Assembly (NCBI GenBank): GCA_003022685.1
Contig: PXSV01000150.1
Location: 1 to 14,296 of the forward strand
Direction: 5' to 3'
Length of the DNA: 14,296 bases
DNA from: Halobacteriales archaeon SW_9_67_24
Lineage (GTDB): Archaea; Halobacteriota; Halobacteria; Halobacteriales; Halococcaceae
Within the stretch, counting starts at the first letter, position 1. Each line of letters begins with the position of its first letter. The notes beneath the pieces were generated by a model. That model was not told the DNA's origin, ran no database searches, and saw only the letters and a program-made list of their open reading frames with translations. This document shows, one piece after another, positions 1 through 7,323 of the stretch. The position numbers and the translations under genes were made by a program.

Positions 1-1547
1 GGGAATCCGACCGCGACAACGGCGAGATGATCCTCGTAACGGGGATGACACCGACGCCGATGGGCGAGGGCAAGACCGTCACTACTGTGGGGCTGAGCCA
101 GGCGTTCAACCAGATCGGCGAGGACGCGCTCGCGGCGATCCGCGAACCCTCGCTCGGCCCCGTCTTCGGGGTGAAAGGCGGCGCGGCCGGGGGTGGCTAC
201 TCCCAGGTCCTGCCGATGGAAGACATCAACCTCCACTTCACGGGCGATCTCCACGCGCTCACCTCGGCGCACAACCTCATCTCGACGATGCTCGACAACC
301 ACATCAAGCAGGGCAACGAGCTCGATATCGCGGTCAACTGGGTCGAGTGGCCCCGTGCGATGGACATGAACGACCGGGTACTCCGCGAGACCGTCATCGG
401 TCTCGGCGGCGACGTCACCGGCGTCCCCCGCGAGGACGGGTTCATCCTGACGGCGGCCTCCGAACTGATGGCCGTGCTCTGCCTCGCCGACGATCTCGAG
501 GACCTCAAGGAACGCGTCGCCCGCATCGTCGTCGCCTACGACGAGGACGGCGACCCCGTGACCGCCGACGACATCGAGGCGACGGGCGCGGTCACCATCC
601 TCCTGAAGGACGCCCTCAAACCGAACGTCGTCCAGACCATCGAGGGCACGCCCGCGTTCGTCCACGGGGGCCCCTTCGCCAACATCGCCCACGGGACGAA
701 CTCGCTGATCGCCGACGACGTCGCGCGGAAGCTCTCGGAGTACCTCATCACCGAGGCGGGCTTCGGTTCCGACTTGGGGGCCGAGAAGTTCATGAACGTC
801 GTCTGTCGGTTCGGCGACATGGAGCCGGCGGCGGTCACGCTCGTCGCCTCGATCCGCGCGCTGAAATACCACGGCAAGGACATGTGGCCCGCCGACCTCG
901 ACGCGCTCGAACCGACCGACGTCGAGGCGGTACGGGAGGGGTTCGAGAACCTCGATGCCCACGTCAGGAACCTCCGGAAGTTCGGCGTGCCGGTCGTGGT
1001 GGCGCTCAACCGGTTCCCCGGCGACGCCGACGAGGAGGTCGAGGCAGTCCTCGATCACTGCCGCGACGACCTCGGGATCGAAGCCGCCGAATCGACGGTG
1101 TTCGGCGAGGGCGGCGAGGGTGGCGCGGACCTCGCCCGGAAGCTCATAGATTCGATCGAGGAGGACGACGACGAGTTCGAGTATCTCTACGACGCCGACG
1201 ACTCGATCGAGACGAAGATCGAGACGATCGCCACCGAGATCTACGGGGCGGAGTCGGTCACGTTCCAGAGCAGCGCACAGGACGACATCGACCGGATGGA
1301 GTCGCTGGGGTTCGACGACGTGCCGGTGGTGATGTCGAAAACGTTCCACTCGCTGAGCGACACCGCGGAGTGGAAGGGCGCGCCGACTGGCTGGGAACTC
1401 GAAATCCAGGAGATCTATCCCTCCGCCGGGGCGGGCTTCCTCGTCGCGCTCACGAGTGACGTCCTGACACTACCGGGACTTCCGGCCGACCCCGCTGCCG
1501 CCGACATGGACATCGATCCCGACGGTACGGTCTCCGGGTTGTTCTAA
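1..1547 (+). CDS. fhs: Formate-tetrahydrofolate ligase, 5'-truncated by the window edge
   Basis: This enzyme joins formate and tetrahydrofolate using ATP to give 10-formyl-THF, and is reversible, so it can also release formate with ATP gain. The frame is open from base 3, so the ATG at 27 is an internal Met and not the start. About 514 codons are visible against roughly 555-560 for the family, so some 40-50 N-terminal residues are missing. The P-loop PTPMGEGKT has its Lys at 72-74. It is followed by the family signature GVKGGAAGGGY, then by EGTPAFVHGGPFANIAHG and TEAGFGSDLGAEKF. The second family signature appears as VASIRALKYHG, slightly varied. The cupin gene follows after 21 nt on the same strand. 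Together with folD and the two folate-domain flavoenzymes, the gene probably serves one-carbon disposal from methyl groups. Identity is essentially certain; direction of flux is inferred. Confidence 0.97.
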   Translation, partial: ESDRDNGEMILVTGMTPTPMGEGKTVTTVGLSQAFNQIGEDALAAIREPSLGPVFGVKGGAAGGGYSQVLPMEDINLHFTGDLHALTSAHNLISTMLDNHIKQGNELDIAVNWVEWPRAMDMNDRVLRETVIGLGGDVTGVPREDGFILTAASELMAVLCLADDLEDLKERVARIVVAYDEDGDPVTADDIEATGAVTILLKDALKPNVVQTIEGTPAFVHGGPFANIAHGTNSLIADDVARKLSEYLITEAGFGSDLGAEKFMNVVCRFGDMEPAAVTLVASIRALKYHGKDMWPADLDALEPTDVEAVREGFENLDAHVRNLRKFGVPVVVALNRFPGDADEEVEAVLDHCRDDLGIEAAESTVFGEGGEGGADLARKLIDSIEEDDDEFEYLYDADDSIETKIETIATEIYGAESVTFQSSAQDDIDRMESLGFDDVPVVMSKTFHSLSDTAEWKGAPTGWELEIQEIYPSAGAGFLVALTSDVLTLPGLPADPAAADMDIDPDGTVSGLF

Positions 1548-1568
1548 GGGGGCCGTCGATCGGAAGCC

Positions 1569-1961
1569 ATGAGCGACGACTTCGCCATTGTCGACTACAC
1601 GGACGTCGAGGCCGAGCCGTTCACCGAGTCCGCGGTCGAACACCGGAAGCTGACCGACCATCTCGGTGCGACGGAAATGCGGGTCAACGCCGTCGAACTC
1701 GATCCCGGTGAGGTGCTCGACCCCCACGCCCACGAGCGCCAAGAGGAGATCTACGTCGCGGTGACCGCCGGCCAGGTCGCAATCGAGGGTGAGATCCACG
1801 ACATCCCCGAGGGGGGCGTCGTCCGATTCGGTCCCGACCCGGTTCGCGGACTGTGTAACCACACCGACGAGACCCACGTCTGGACCCTGTTCGGCGCACC
1901 GCCGGTCGGCACAGTCGAGAACTTCGGCGAGTACGTGATGCCCGACGAGTCGGATCGGTAG
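1569..1961 (+). CDS. Small single-domain cupin protein
   Basis: A 130-residue cupin, a small beta-barrel fold that usually binds a metal or a small ligand. Cupin motif 1 is visible as GEVLDPHAHERQEEIY, with His53, His55 and Glu59/Glu60. Motif 2, around FGPDPVRGLCN (residues 87-97), has Arg where the fourth metal-binding His often stands, so metal binding may be altered. The gene starts 21 nt after fhs and may be co-transcribed with it. Its stop is only 8 bp from the stop of the convergent metF pseudogene. Bases 1692-1787, which encode residues 42-73 including motif 1, also occur as a near-identical copy inside metF. No specific substrate can be assigned; a sensor or accessory role in the one-carbon operon is only a guess. 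Confidence 0.85.
   Translation: MSDDFAIVDYTDVEAEPFTESAVEHRKLTDHLGATEMRVNAVELDPGEVLDPHAHERQEEIYVAVTAGQVAIEGEIHDIPEGGVVRFGPDPVRGLCNHTDETHVWTLFGAPPVGTVENFGEYVMPDESDR
1692..1787 (+). repeat. Source copy of the cupin/metF 96-bp repeat
   Basis: This stretch inside the cupin gene matches 2504-2599 in the same orientation at 94 of 96 bases, with no gaps. The differences are G1760/A2572 and C1768/A2580. It encodes cupin residues 42-73 in frame, so this is the native copy. Confidence 0.93.
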
Positions 1962-1975
1962 CGCTGGTCTTACTC

Positions 1976-2017
1976 TTCCAGCCTACCGTATCGCCATTCC
2001 AGCCTACCGTATCGCCA
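1976..2017. repeat. 21-bp perfect tandem duplication at the metF 3' end
   Basis: Two exact adjacent copies of a 21-bp unit lie at 1976-1996 and 1997-2017. On the minus strand they add seven residues in frame, giving W-R-Y-G-R-L-E twice just before the stop. Replication slippage in a relaxed or decaying gene end is the simplest origin. Confidence 0.95.
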
Positions 2018-2503
2018 TGACTCGGTGTCGGAGGTCTGGTTGAACGTGTAGATGTGGAGACCCTGGATGTCGTAGTGGGGGTCGTCGGCGTAGGGCGCGA
2101 GCCCGTCGATGAGGTCGTCGGGGGTGTACTTCCCGCGCGAGCCGACGAGCTGGCGCACGAACCCCAGGATCCCGGTCGTTTTCTTCAGAAAGCGGACCGA
2201 GTCCCCGACGCCGACCTTCTGGGAGATTTTGAGGAGTCGCTGATACTTCATCACGCCAGGGATCCCGATCTCGACGGGGAGGTCGACGCCCCGATCCCGG
2301 ACCTCCTCGATCCAACTGACGACGGCGTCGGGATCGTAACAGAGCTGGGTCACGATGTAGGTCGCGTAGGGCGCCTTCCGCTCCATCGACTCGGCGAGCG
2401 TCGCCTCGTCGAGGAACTCGTGGCCCTCGGGATAGCCGGTGATGCCGACCTCCTCGAACTCGTACGGCATCCCCTCGAGCGCGACCAGCAGGTCGTGTGC
2501 GGA

Positions 2504-2599
2504 GTCGAACTCGATCCCGGTGAGGTGCTCGACCCCCACGCCCACGAGCGCCAAGAGGAGATCTACGTCGCAGTGACCGACGGCCAGGTCGCAATCGAG
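2504..2599 (+). repeat. Transplanted cupin fragment inside metF
   Basis: A 94/96 copy of 1692-1787, lying antisense to metF and replacing part of it. At the 2504 end the bases gtcgaactc are shared by the cupin and could also belong to the native metF codons for E-F-D, which suggests a junction at microhomology. No inverted ends, target-site duplication or transposase is seen, so transposition is unlikely. Template switching or gene-conversion-like repair fits better. Confidence 0.93.
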
Positions 2600-3062
2600 C
2601 GATGTGGGGGCTGACCTCGAACCCCCGATTTGCGGCCTTCTCCGCCCACTCGATCGTCGCGTCGAGTCCCAGCTGCGGGGAGGTCGTGATGGCGATGGTC
2701 GCTCCGTCCGGGAGGTGGTCCATCTGGCCCGCGAAGCTGTCGAACGGCATCAGCTCGAACCGGAGGTCGGTGAGCAGGCCGGTGGCCCCGTCCACGGTCG
2801 CGGCCGAACGCGCTACCGACATGGCTCGTGTGGGCCGCCGGTTTCGACGATTGCTGTTCCGTATGGCTGTCGTCGTGGCTCGAACGCAAGCATTGTGTCC
2901 AATTACCGATACCACGAACTTAGGTCTTGACCGGAACAGCCCAACACGTATATACCGCCGGTGGGGGACGGTCAGCGTCGATCGCCGTCGAACAAGTGGG
3001 CGCAGTCGGATCGCCGCGGCTCGATCGACGGCGGAGTGTCGCCGGGCGTCCCCGGCGGGGAG

Positions 3063-3074
3063 CGCCCCGGGGCG
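3063..3074. promoter_or_regulatory. 12-bp perfect palindrome abutting the TATA box, possible operator
   Basis: The string cgccccggggcg is a perfect palindrome ending 6 bp before the TATA-like box at 3081, where an activator or repressor of a catabolic gene could bind. In DNA this GC-rich, chance is a real alternative. Confidence 0.3.
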
Positions 3075-3080
3075 TTCTCG

Positions 3081-3090
3081 GATATAAACG
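3081..3090 (+). promoter_or_regulatory. TATA-like box of the first flavoenzyme gene
   Basis: The string gatataaacg fits an archaeal TATA box and would place transcription start near 3110, giving a leader of about 35 nt before ATG 3147. The second flavoenzyme gene has a tataaacg box at nearly the same distance from its ATG. A short inverted repeat gccac-ac-gtggc (3127-3138) lies in the leader. Confidence 0.55.
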
Positions 3091-3146
3091 TAGCCGATAC
3101 TGGGGGCGAACAGTGAATACCGCCGAGCCACACGTGGCGAGCGTTC

Positions 3147-5720
3147 ATGAGCAACGCGGACACGCTGCCGAGCGAGGCAGGAACCGTCGTCATCGGGGCT
3201 GGCATCGTCGGCTGCACCACCGCCTACCACCTCGCCGATCTCGGCCGGGAGGACGTGCTCGTGGTCGATCGAGGACCGCTGCCCACCACGGGTGGTTCGT
3301 CGACCCACGCACCGGGGATCATGTTCCAGACCGACGAACCGAAGGTGCTCTCGAAGTTCGCGACGTACAGCCGCCGGCTCTACTCCAGCTTAGAGCGCGA
3401 CGACGGCAAGTCGATCTACAACGAGACCGGCGGGATCGAGGTCGCGCGGAGCGACGAACGGATGGACTACCTGCGGCGGCGGGTCGAGTGGGCCGAATCG
3501 TGGGGTGTGCCGAACCCACAGCTCCTGAGTCCCGAGGAGGTAAGCGAGAAGCTCCCCCAGGTCGATCCCGACGCCATCGAGGGCGGGTACTACTCGCCGA
3601 CCGACGGCCAGGCGTCGGGCGTCCGGGCGTGTGCGGCGCTCGCCGAGGAAGCCGAAGGGATGGGCGCACAGTTCGTCGGCCACACCGGGGTCGAGGACAT
3701 CGAGACCGACGGCGACGGCGTTCGGGCGATCGCCACCGAGAACGGCCGGGTCGAGTGCGACGAAGTCGTCGTCGCGACGAACATCTGGGCGCGCCAGCTG
3801 AGCGAGAAGCTCGATGTCCACCTCCCGATCGCGCCGGTCGAACACCAGTACACCATGACGGAGCCGCTCGCCGAACTCGACGGGAGGTCCCAGGACGTCA
3901 CCGACGACCCGGTGTACGAGAACTACGAATCGGTCTCCGGCGACAAGAGCGAGGTCCTGCTCCAGGACCCCGACCGGCCGATCCTCCGGGACCAGGACAA
4001 CGCGATGTACTTCCGGACCCACGGCGACCGCTACGGGATCGGGTCGTACAACCACGAACCCATCGTCCCCGATCCCGCCGAGCTGGGCGACAACGAGGCG
4101 GGCAGCCACCAAGCGTCGGTCCACGACTTCACCGAGTATCACCTGAACAACGCGACCCACCCCGACCGCCAGGAGAAAGCGCCGCGAACGGCGAGCGACG
4201 AACTCCTCCCCGCAACGGCGGGCAAGCGCCTCGATTACAAGTACAACGGGATGTACTCCGCGTCGCCGAACGGACTGCCGGTGCTGGGCCCGGTCCAGGA
4301 GTGTCCGGGCCTCTGGACCGCCGCGGCGGTTTGGATCACCCACGCCGGCGGGGCGGGCAAGGCGCTCGCCGAGTGGATGGAGACCGGCGTTCCCCGCCTT
4401 CCAGATGGTCCGATCGACCTCCGGAACTGCAACGTCAACCGCTTCGCCCCGCACGAGGGGAGCTGGGACTTCGCGAAGGACGTCGGCGGCGAGGAGTATC
4501 GCAACATCTACTCCATCATCCATCCCAAGTGGGTCTGGACCGAACACCAGCGCGAGATCCGGCGGACGCCGATGTACCACAGCCACGTCGAGCGCGACGC
4601 CGAGCTGTGGGCCGAAGCCGGCTGGGAGGAACCACACTGGTTCGACTCGAACGCCGACCTGCTCGCGGAGTACGGCGACCGAATTCCGGAGCGTGAGGGC
4701 TGGGAGGGCAAGTACTACTCGCCGATCGAGGGTGCGGAGGCGCTCAACGTTCGGAATGGCGTCGGGCTCCACGACATGACCTCGTTCAACAAAATGGAGC
4801 TCGTCGGGGCGAACGCTGGCGAGTTCCTCCAGTACCTGTGTACGAACGACATGGACCTCGACGTGGGCCAGATCCGCTACACCCTGCTGTGCAACGAGGG
4901 CGGCGGCGTCCGTGCCGACGTCACCGTCACCCGGGTCGGCGAGGATCGCTATCTCCTCCTCACTACGGGGCGGGAGGTCGGGAGCAACCACCTCGCGTGG
5001 GTCCGGAGCCAGGCACCCGACGACGTGGTGGTGAACGACGTGACCTCCAGCCTCGCGGCGATGGTCTGTACCGGTCCCGATTCACGAAAGACCCTCTCGA
5101 AGGTGATCGACGCCGACCTCTCGGACGACGAGTTCCCGTTCTATTCGAGCCAGCAAACCTTCGTGAATAACATCCCGGTGACTGCGCTCCGACTCTCCTA
5201 CGCCGGCGAACTCGGCTGGGAACTGTACACGCCCTCGGAGTACGGCGAACAGCTCTGGGAGCACGTCATGAATGCGGGCGCGGAGTACGACATCCGACCC
5301 TACGGCAACGGCGCGCTCGACGCGCTCCGGATCGAGAAGGGCTTTCGGCTGTGGGGCGAGGACCTCCACACCGAGCACGACCCCTACGAGGCGGGGCTCG
5401 GGTTCGCGGTCGACCTCGATACCGACTTCATCGGGAAGGAGGCGGTCGAGGGTGCGGCGAACGGCGATCTCGATCGGAAAGTGGCCTGTCTCACGCTCGA
5501 CGATCCCGAAGAAATGGTGCTCGCCGACCGACCAGTGCTGGCGCGGGACGGCGACGAAGTTCTCGGGTACGTCCACGCCGCCGAGTACGGCTACGCCGTG
5601 GGTACGTGCGTGATCTACACCTATCTTCCACCCGAGTACGCCGAGCCAGGCACCGCAGTCGACGTCCGCTACGAGGGCGAGCGCCACGCGGCGACAGTCC
5701 GGGAAGAACCGCTGCTCTGA
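3147..5720 (+). CDS. FAD-dependent oxidoreductase with GcvT-like folate domain (dimethylglycine/sarcosine dehydrogenase family), paralogue 1
   Basis: An 857-residue cytoplasmic flavoenzyme predicted to demethylate an N-methylated glycine (dimethylglycine or sarcosine) and hand the carbon to THF as methylene-THF. Residues about 11-420 form the FAD domain: dinucleotide motif GAGIVG (17-22), Asp41 after strand 2, and His54 in GGSSTHAPG at the position where the family attaches FAD covalently. His233 (EHQY) and Tyr288 (MYFR) match the active-site His225/Tyr259 of Arthrobacter dimethylglycine oxidase. A linker follows, then a GcvT-like domain from about 485 to the end, with CTNDM, Asp591 in GGVRADV (aligning with the folate-site Asp552) and SYAGELGWELYTP. 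Arthrobacter dimethylglycine oxidase has 830 residues, so length and order fit. ATG 3147 was chosen because GAGIVG then falls at the usual position. The gene is transcribed alone, convergent with the small gene at 5793-6056. Dehydrogenase or oxidase, and exact substrate, are not resolved. Confidence 0.92.
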   Translation: MSNADTLPSEAGTVVIGAGIVGCTTAYHLADLGREDVLVVDRGPLPTTGGSSTHAPGIMFQTDEPKVLSKFATYSRRLYSSLERDDGKSIYNETGGIEVARSDERMDYLRRRVEWAESWGVPNPQLLSPEEVSEKLPQVDPDAIEGGYYSPTDGQASGVRACAALAEEAEGMGAQFVGHTGVEDIETDGDGVRAIATENGRVECDEVVVATNIWARQLSEKLDVHLPIAPVEHQYTMTEPLAELDGRSQDVTDDPVYENYESVSGDKSEVLLQDPDRPILRDQDNAMYFRTHGDRYGIGSYNHEPIVPDPAELGDNEAGSHQASVHDFTEYHLNNATHPDRQEKAPRTASDELLPATAGKRLDYKYNGMYSASPNGLPVLGPVQECPGLWTAAAVWITHAGGAGKALAEWMETGVPRLPDGPIDLRNCNVNRFAPHEGSWDFAKDVGGEEYRNIYSIIHPKWVWTEHQREIRRTPMYHSHVERDAELWAEAGWEEPHWFDSNADLLAEYGDRIPEREGWEGKYYSPIEGAEALNVRNGVGLHDMTSFNKMELVGANAGEFLQYLCTNDMDLDVGQIRYTLLCNEGGGVRADVTVTRVGEDRYLLLTTGREVGSNHLAWVRSQAPDDVVVNDVTSSLAAMVCTGPDSRKTLSKVIDADLSDDEFPFYSSQQTFVNNIPVTALRLSYAGELGWELYTPSEYGEQLWEHVMNAGAEYDIRPYGNGALDALRIEKGFRLWGEDLHTEHDPYEAGLGFAVDLDTDFIGKEAVEGAANGDLDRKVACLTLDDPEEMVLADRPVLARDGDEVLGYVHAAEYGYAVGTCVIYTYLPPEYAEPGTAVDVRYEGERHAATVREEPLL

Positions 5721-5792
5721 GCCCGAGCAGATCACTCCGTACGGCTCTCGATCGAGAACGATGTTCAGGACGGCTCCGGCGTCGTCGCTCGC

Positions 5793-6056
5793 CTACGATC
5801 GCCGGTCGTTGCGGTGCACCGGCCGTAGATCCGTCGCGTCCGTGTCGTAGCCGAGCCACACGCTGAGCACCACCGCCGCGGCCACGAGGTACAGCGGAAA
5901 CAGGAGCACCAGCGAGTACCCTGCCAGCACCAGTGCGATCGTTCCCGTCCAGTAGGAGATACCGATCGCAGCGAGCCCGATCAGCGCCGCGGCTACGATG
6001 CCCGTTCTGAAGGCGTACTCGGCGGCTGGCCCGGGGGAGTGCTTCGGCGTGACCAT
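5793..6056 (-). CDS. Small membrane protein of unknown function, 87 residues
   Basis: Not recognised as a known family. The N-terminus is short and hydrophilic. A hydrophobic span covers residues 18-36 (IVAAALIGLAAIGISYW), then a longer one covers 39-69 that could be one tilted helix or a tight pair. The charged tail DTDATDLRPVHRNDRRS should sit on one membrane face. A TATA-like string at 6081-6090 lies at the distance expected for a leaderless or near-leaderless transcript, which supports the gene and the ATG at 6056. It lies 118 bp downstream of folD on the same strand and is separated from it by a strong stem-loop, so it is probably a separate unit. It converges on the first flavoenzyme gene across 72 bp holding two palindromes (ccgtacgg 5737-5744, tctcgatcgaga 5746-5757). 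Confidence 0.7.
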   Translation of the reverse strand: MVTPKHSPGPAAEYAFRTGIVAAALIGLAAIGISYWTGTIALVLAGYSLVLLFPLYLVAAAVVLSVWLGYDTDATDLRPVHRNDRRS

Positions 6057-6080
6057 CTACGTAGGGCTACGCTACCGAGC

Positions 6081-6090
6081 AATATAAACG
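6081..6090 (-). promoter_or_regulatory. TATA-like box of the small membrane protein gene
   Basis: On the minus strand the string cgtttatatt is centred about 29 nt before ATG 6056, the spacing expected for a leaderless archaeal transcript. The same string reads aatataaacg on the plus strand, resembling the boxes of the two flavoenzyme genes, but no gene follows on that strand. Confidence 0.55.
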
Positions 6091-6092
6091 AT

Positions 6093-6126
6093 TGCCGGGC
6101 GCTCGCCGGCCACGCGTCGCCCGGCA
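6093..6126 (-). terminator. Stem-loop downstream of folD, possible terminator
   Basis: A perfect 9-bp stem (tgccgggcg / cgcccggca) with a 16-nt loop lies about 50-80 nt after the folD stop. On the minus strand it is followed by the T-rich aatcgtttatatt, so it could end the folD transcript. The T-rich part also serves as the TATA box of the next gene. Confidence 0.4.
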
Positions 6127-6174
6127 GGCCCACATCGTTCGTTGATCGGATCACTCCCCGCGCTCTAAGCCCGG

Positions 6175-7065
6175 TCAGGGAAGGTCGATCTCGACGCCGT
6201 GCTGTTGGCTCGCCGCCTTCACGGTGTTGTACAGGAGCATTGCACGAGTCATCGGACCGACACCACCGGGGACGGGTGTGATTGCGCCCGCGGCTTCTTG
6301 GGCGCTCTCGAACTCGACATCGCCGACGAGTTCGGAGTCCCCCGAATCGGTTTCGACGCGGTTGACGCCGACGTCGATCACGGTCGCACCCTCCTTCAGC
6401 ATCGAGCCGTCGACGAACTCCGGCACGCCGATCGCGGCGACGACGATGTCAGCGTTGCCGAGTTTCGCGTCGAGATCCCGGGTCCGGGAGTGACAGACGG
6501 TCGTCGTCGCGTTGCCGAACGGTGCTTTCTGGATCAGGAGGTTCGCCATTGGTTTGCCGACGATGTCCGACCGACCGACTACGACTGCGTCCGCGCCCTC
6601 GGTCTCGATGTCGTACGCTTCGAGGAGCTTCTGGACCCCGTGTGGGGTGCAGGGTTTGAATCGGGCGTCGCCCGCAACCAGGCGGCCGACGTTTTCGGGA
6701 TGGAATCCGTCGACGTCCTTCGCGGGACGGGTTCGACGAAGGACCTCGCGATCGTCGACGTGGTCGGGCACCGGCATCTGGACGAGGATGCCGTCGATCG
6801 CGTCGTCCGAATTCAGGTCGTCGACGGTGTCGTACAGCTCCTCTGCCGGTGCGTCGGAATCGATCTCGATGTCGTGGGCTGCGATCCCGACCTCCTCGCA
6901 GTCTTGCTGTTTCATCGAGACGTAGGTCTCGCTCGCGTCGTCGTCGCTCATCAGGACGGTGGCTAGCCCCGGCTGGACGCCCGCCTCGTCGAGAGTGTCC
7001 ACGCACTCGGCGACGCCGTCCCGGATCTCGCTCGCGACCGCCTCGCCGTCGATGATCTCGGTCAT
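6175..7065 (-). CDS. folD: Bifunctional methylene-THF dehydrogenase / methenyl-THF cyclohydrolase
   Basis: FolD oxidises 5,10-methylene-THF with NAD(P)+ to methenyl-THF and hydrolyses that to 10-formyl-THF in the cytoplasm. The protein has 296 residues, the usual length. The catalytic pair Tyr48 and Lys52 stands in SETYVSMKQQ, then come ILVQMPVPDHVD (VQLPLP in most bacteria), PAKDVDGFHPENVGRL and PCTPHGVQKLLEAY. The Rossmann part has VVVGRSDIVGKPMANLL and VIDVGVNRV, and the C-terminal signature is TPVPGGVGPMTRAML. The gene is divergent from the second flavoenzyme gene across 258 bp. A TATA-like box about 25 nt upstream suggests a leaderless transcript from ATG 7065. It links methylene-THF made by the flavoenzymes to the formyl-THF used by Fhs. 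Confidence 0.97.
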   Translation of the reverse strand: MTEIIDGEAVASEIRDGVAECVDTLDEAGVQPGLATVLMSDDDASETYVSMKQQDCEEVGIAAHDIEIDSDAPAEELYDTVDDLNSDDAIDGILVQMPVPDHVDDREVLRRTRPAKDVDGFHPENVGRLVAGDARFKPCTPHGVQKLLEAYDIETEGADAVVVGRSDIVGKPMANLLIQKAPFGNATTTVCHSRTRDLDAKLGNADIVVAAIGVPEFVDGSMLKEGATVIDVGVNRVETDSGDSELVGDVEFESAQEAAGAITPVPGGVGPMTRAMLLYNTVKAASQQHGVEIDLP

Positions 7066-7085
7066 GGGTCGAAGTCAACGGGTCA

Positions 7086-7094
7086 CATAAAAAG
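7086..7094 (-). promoter_or_regulatory. TATA-like box of folD
   Basis: On the minus strand ctttttatg is centred about 25 nt before ATG 7065, as expected for a leaderless haloarchaeal transcript. Confidence 0.55.
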
Positions 7095-7203
7095 GGTTCG
7101 GGATCGGTAGTTGCGCCCACTAAGTGCGGTCGACGTTCGTGAACCAGGCCCTCGACCGAGCCACGTGACGCTCCGTCGGCGAGACGTCCCTGCTGCTCGC
7201 CGA

Positions 7204-7270
7204 CCGAAACCGTCGGAGGGAACCCGGATTCGATGACCGACCTCCCGATCGCGGTTTCGGCAGTATAAAC
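7204..7270 (+). promoter_or_regulatory. Promoter region of the second flavoenzyme gene with a 9-bp inverted repeat
   Basis: A TATA-like box, agtataaac (7262-7270), lies about 56-60 nt before ATG 7324. Directly upstream, arms ccgaaaccg (7204-7212) and cggtttcgg (7252-7260) form a perfect 9-bp inverted repeat, the second arm ending 2 bp from the box. A later candidate box, gtttaatc (7293-7300), would give a leaderless transcript instead. Between the two boxes lies a short hairpin (7271-7289). Confidence 0.45.
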
Positions 7271-7323
7271 GGGTGTGGTAGTCCACCCCGTCGTTTAATC
7301 CGGCGGGAACGGCGAATAGCACT

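Larger units (their letters stand above)
1970..2822 (-). pseudogene. metF: Methylenetetrahydrofolate reductase, disrupted by a cupin fragment
   Basis: MetF reduces 5,10-methylene-THF to 5-methyl-THF with a flavin. The minus strand from ATG 2822 reads 75 good MetF residues, including RFELMPFDSF (the Glu matches the catalytic Glu28 of E. coli MetF), DGATIAITTSPQLG and GFEVSPHIA. At about 2600 the sequence switches to 96 bp copied from the cupin gene. MetF resumes near 2509 with FDSAHDLLVALEG in another frame, runs through GYPEGHEFL, APYATYIVTQLCYD and IPGVMKYQRLL, and stops at 1970. Roughly 40 residues of MetF are gone, judging from the family, including the RGD-type loop that carries the catalytic Asp120 of E. 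coli. The two halves differ by one frame, and no ATG precedes the C-terminal half (its open frame begins at a TTG, 2554). The product should be inactive. The 3' end also has a 21-bp tandem duplication. An assembly error is the alternative. Confidence 0.85.
2823..3146. other. 324-bp divergent intergenic region between metF and the first flavoenzyme
   Basis: No convincing gene was found. The right half holds the promoter of the gene at 3147 (TATA-like box 3081-3090), a GC-rich 7-bp stem at 3040-3057 (arms cgccggg and cccggcg) and a perfect 12-bp palindrome at 3063-3074. A second TATA-like string, cgtatataccg (2948-2958), could be read from either strand. No clear promoter for metF was recognised near 2822. 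Confidence 0.6.

Noticed and set aside
27..29. ATG at 27 as the start of fhs
   Set aside because: The frame is open back to base 3, and residues before this Met are expected for the family, so the gene simply enters from outside the window.
2504..2599. The cupin fragment in metF as an insertion sequence
   Set aside because: It has no transposase, terminal inverted repeats or target duplication, and it replaces metF sequence rather than being added to it.
2004..3308. A 434-codon minus-strand frame as one gene
   Set aside because: Only codons from 2822 to about 2600 resemble a real protein (the MetF N-terminus). The part above 2822 is promoter DNA, and the part below 2600 is metF read in the wrong frame, rich in Arg.
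2927..4696. A 589-codon plus-strand frame
   Set aside because: It is an Arg-rich shifted reading of the flavoenzyme gene and begins in the promoter region.
3390..4991. A 533-codon minus-strand frame
   Set aside because: It lies wholly antisense to the first flavoenzyme gene, which has clear family motifs throughout. Long antisense frames are common in such high-GC DNA.
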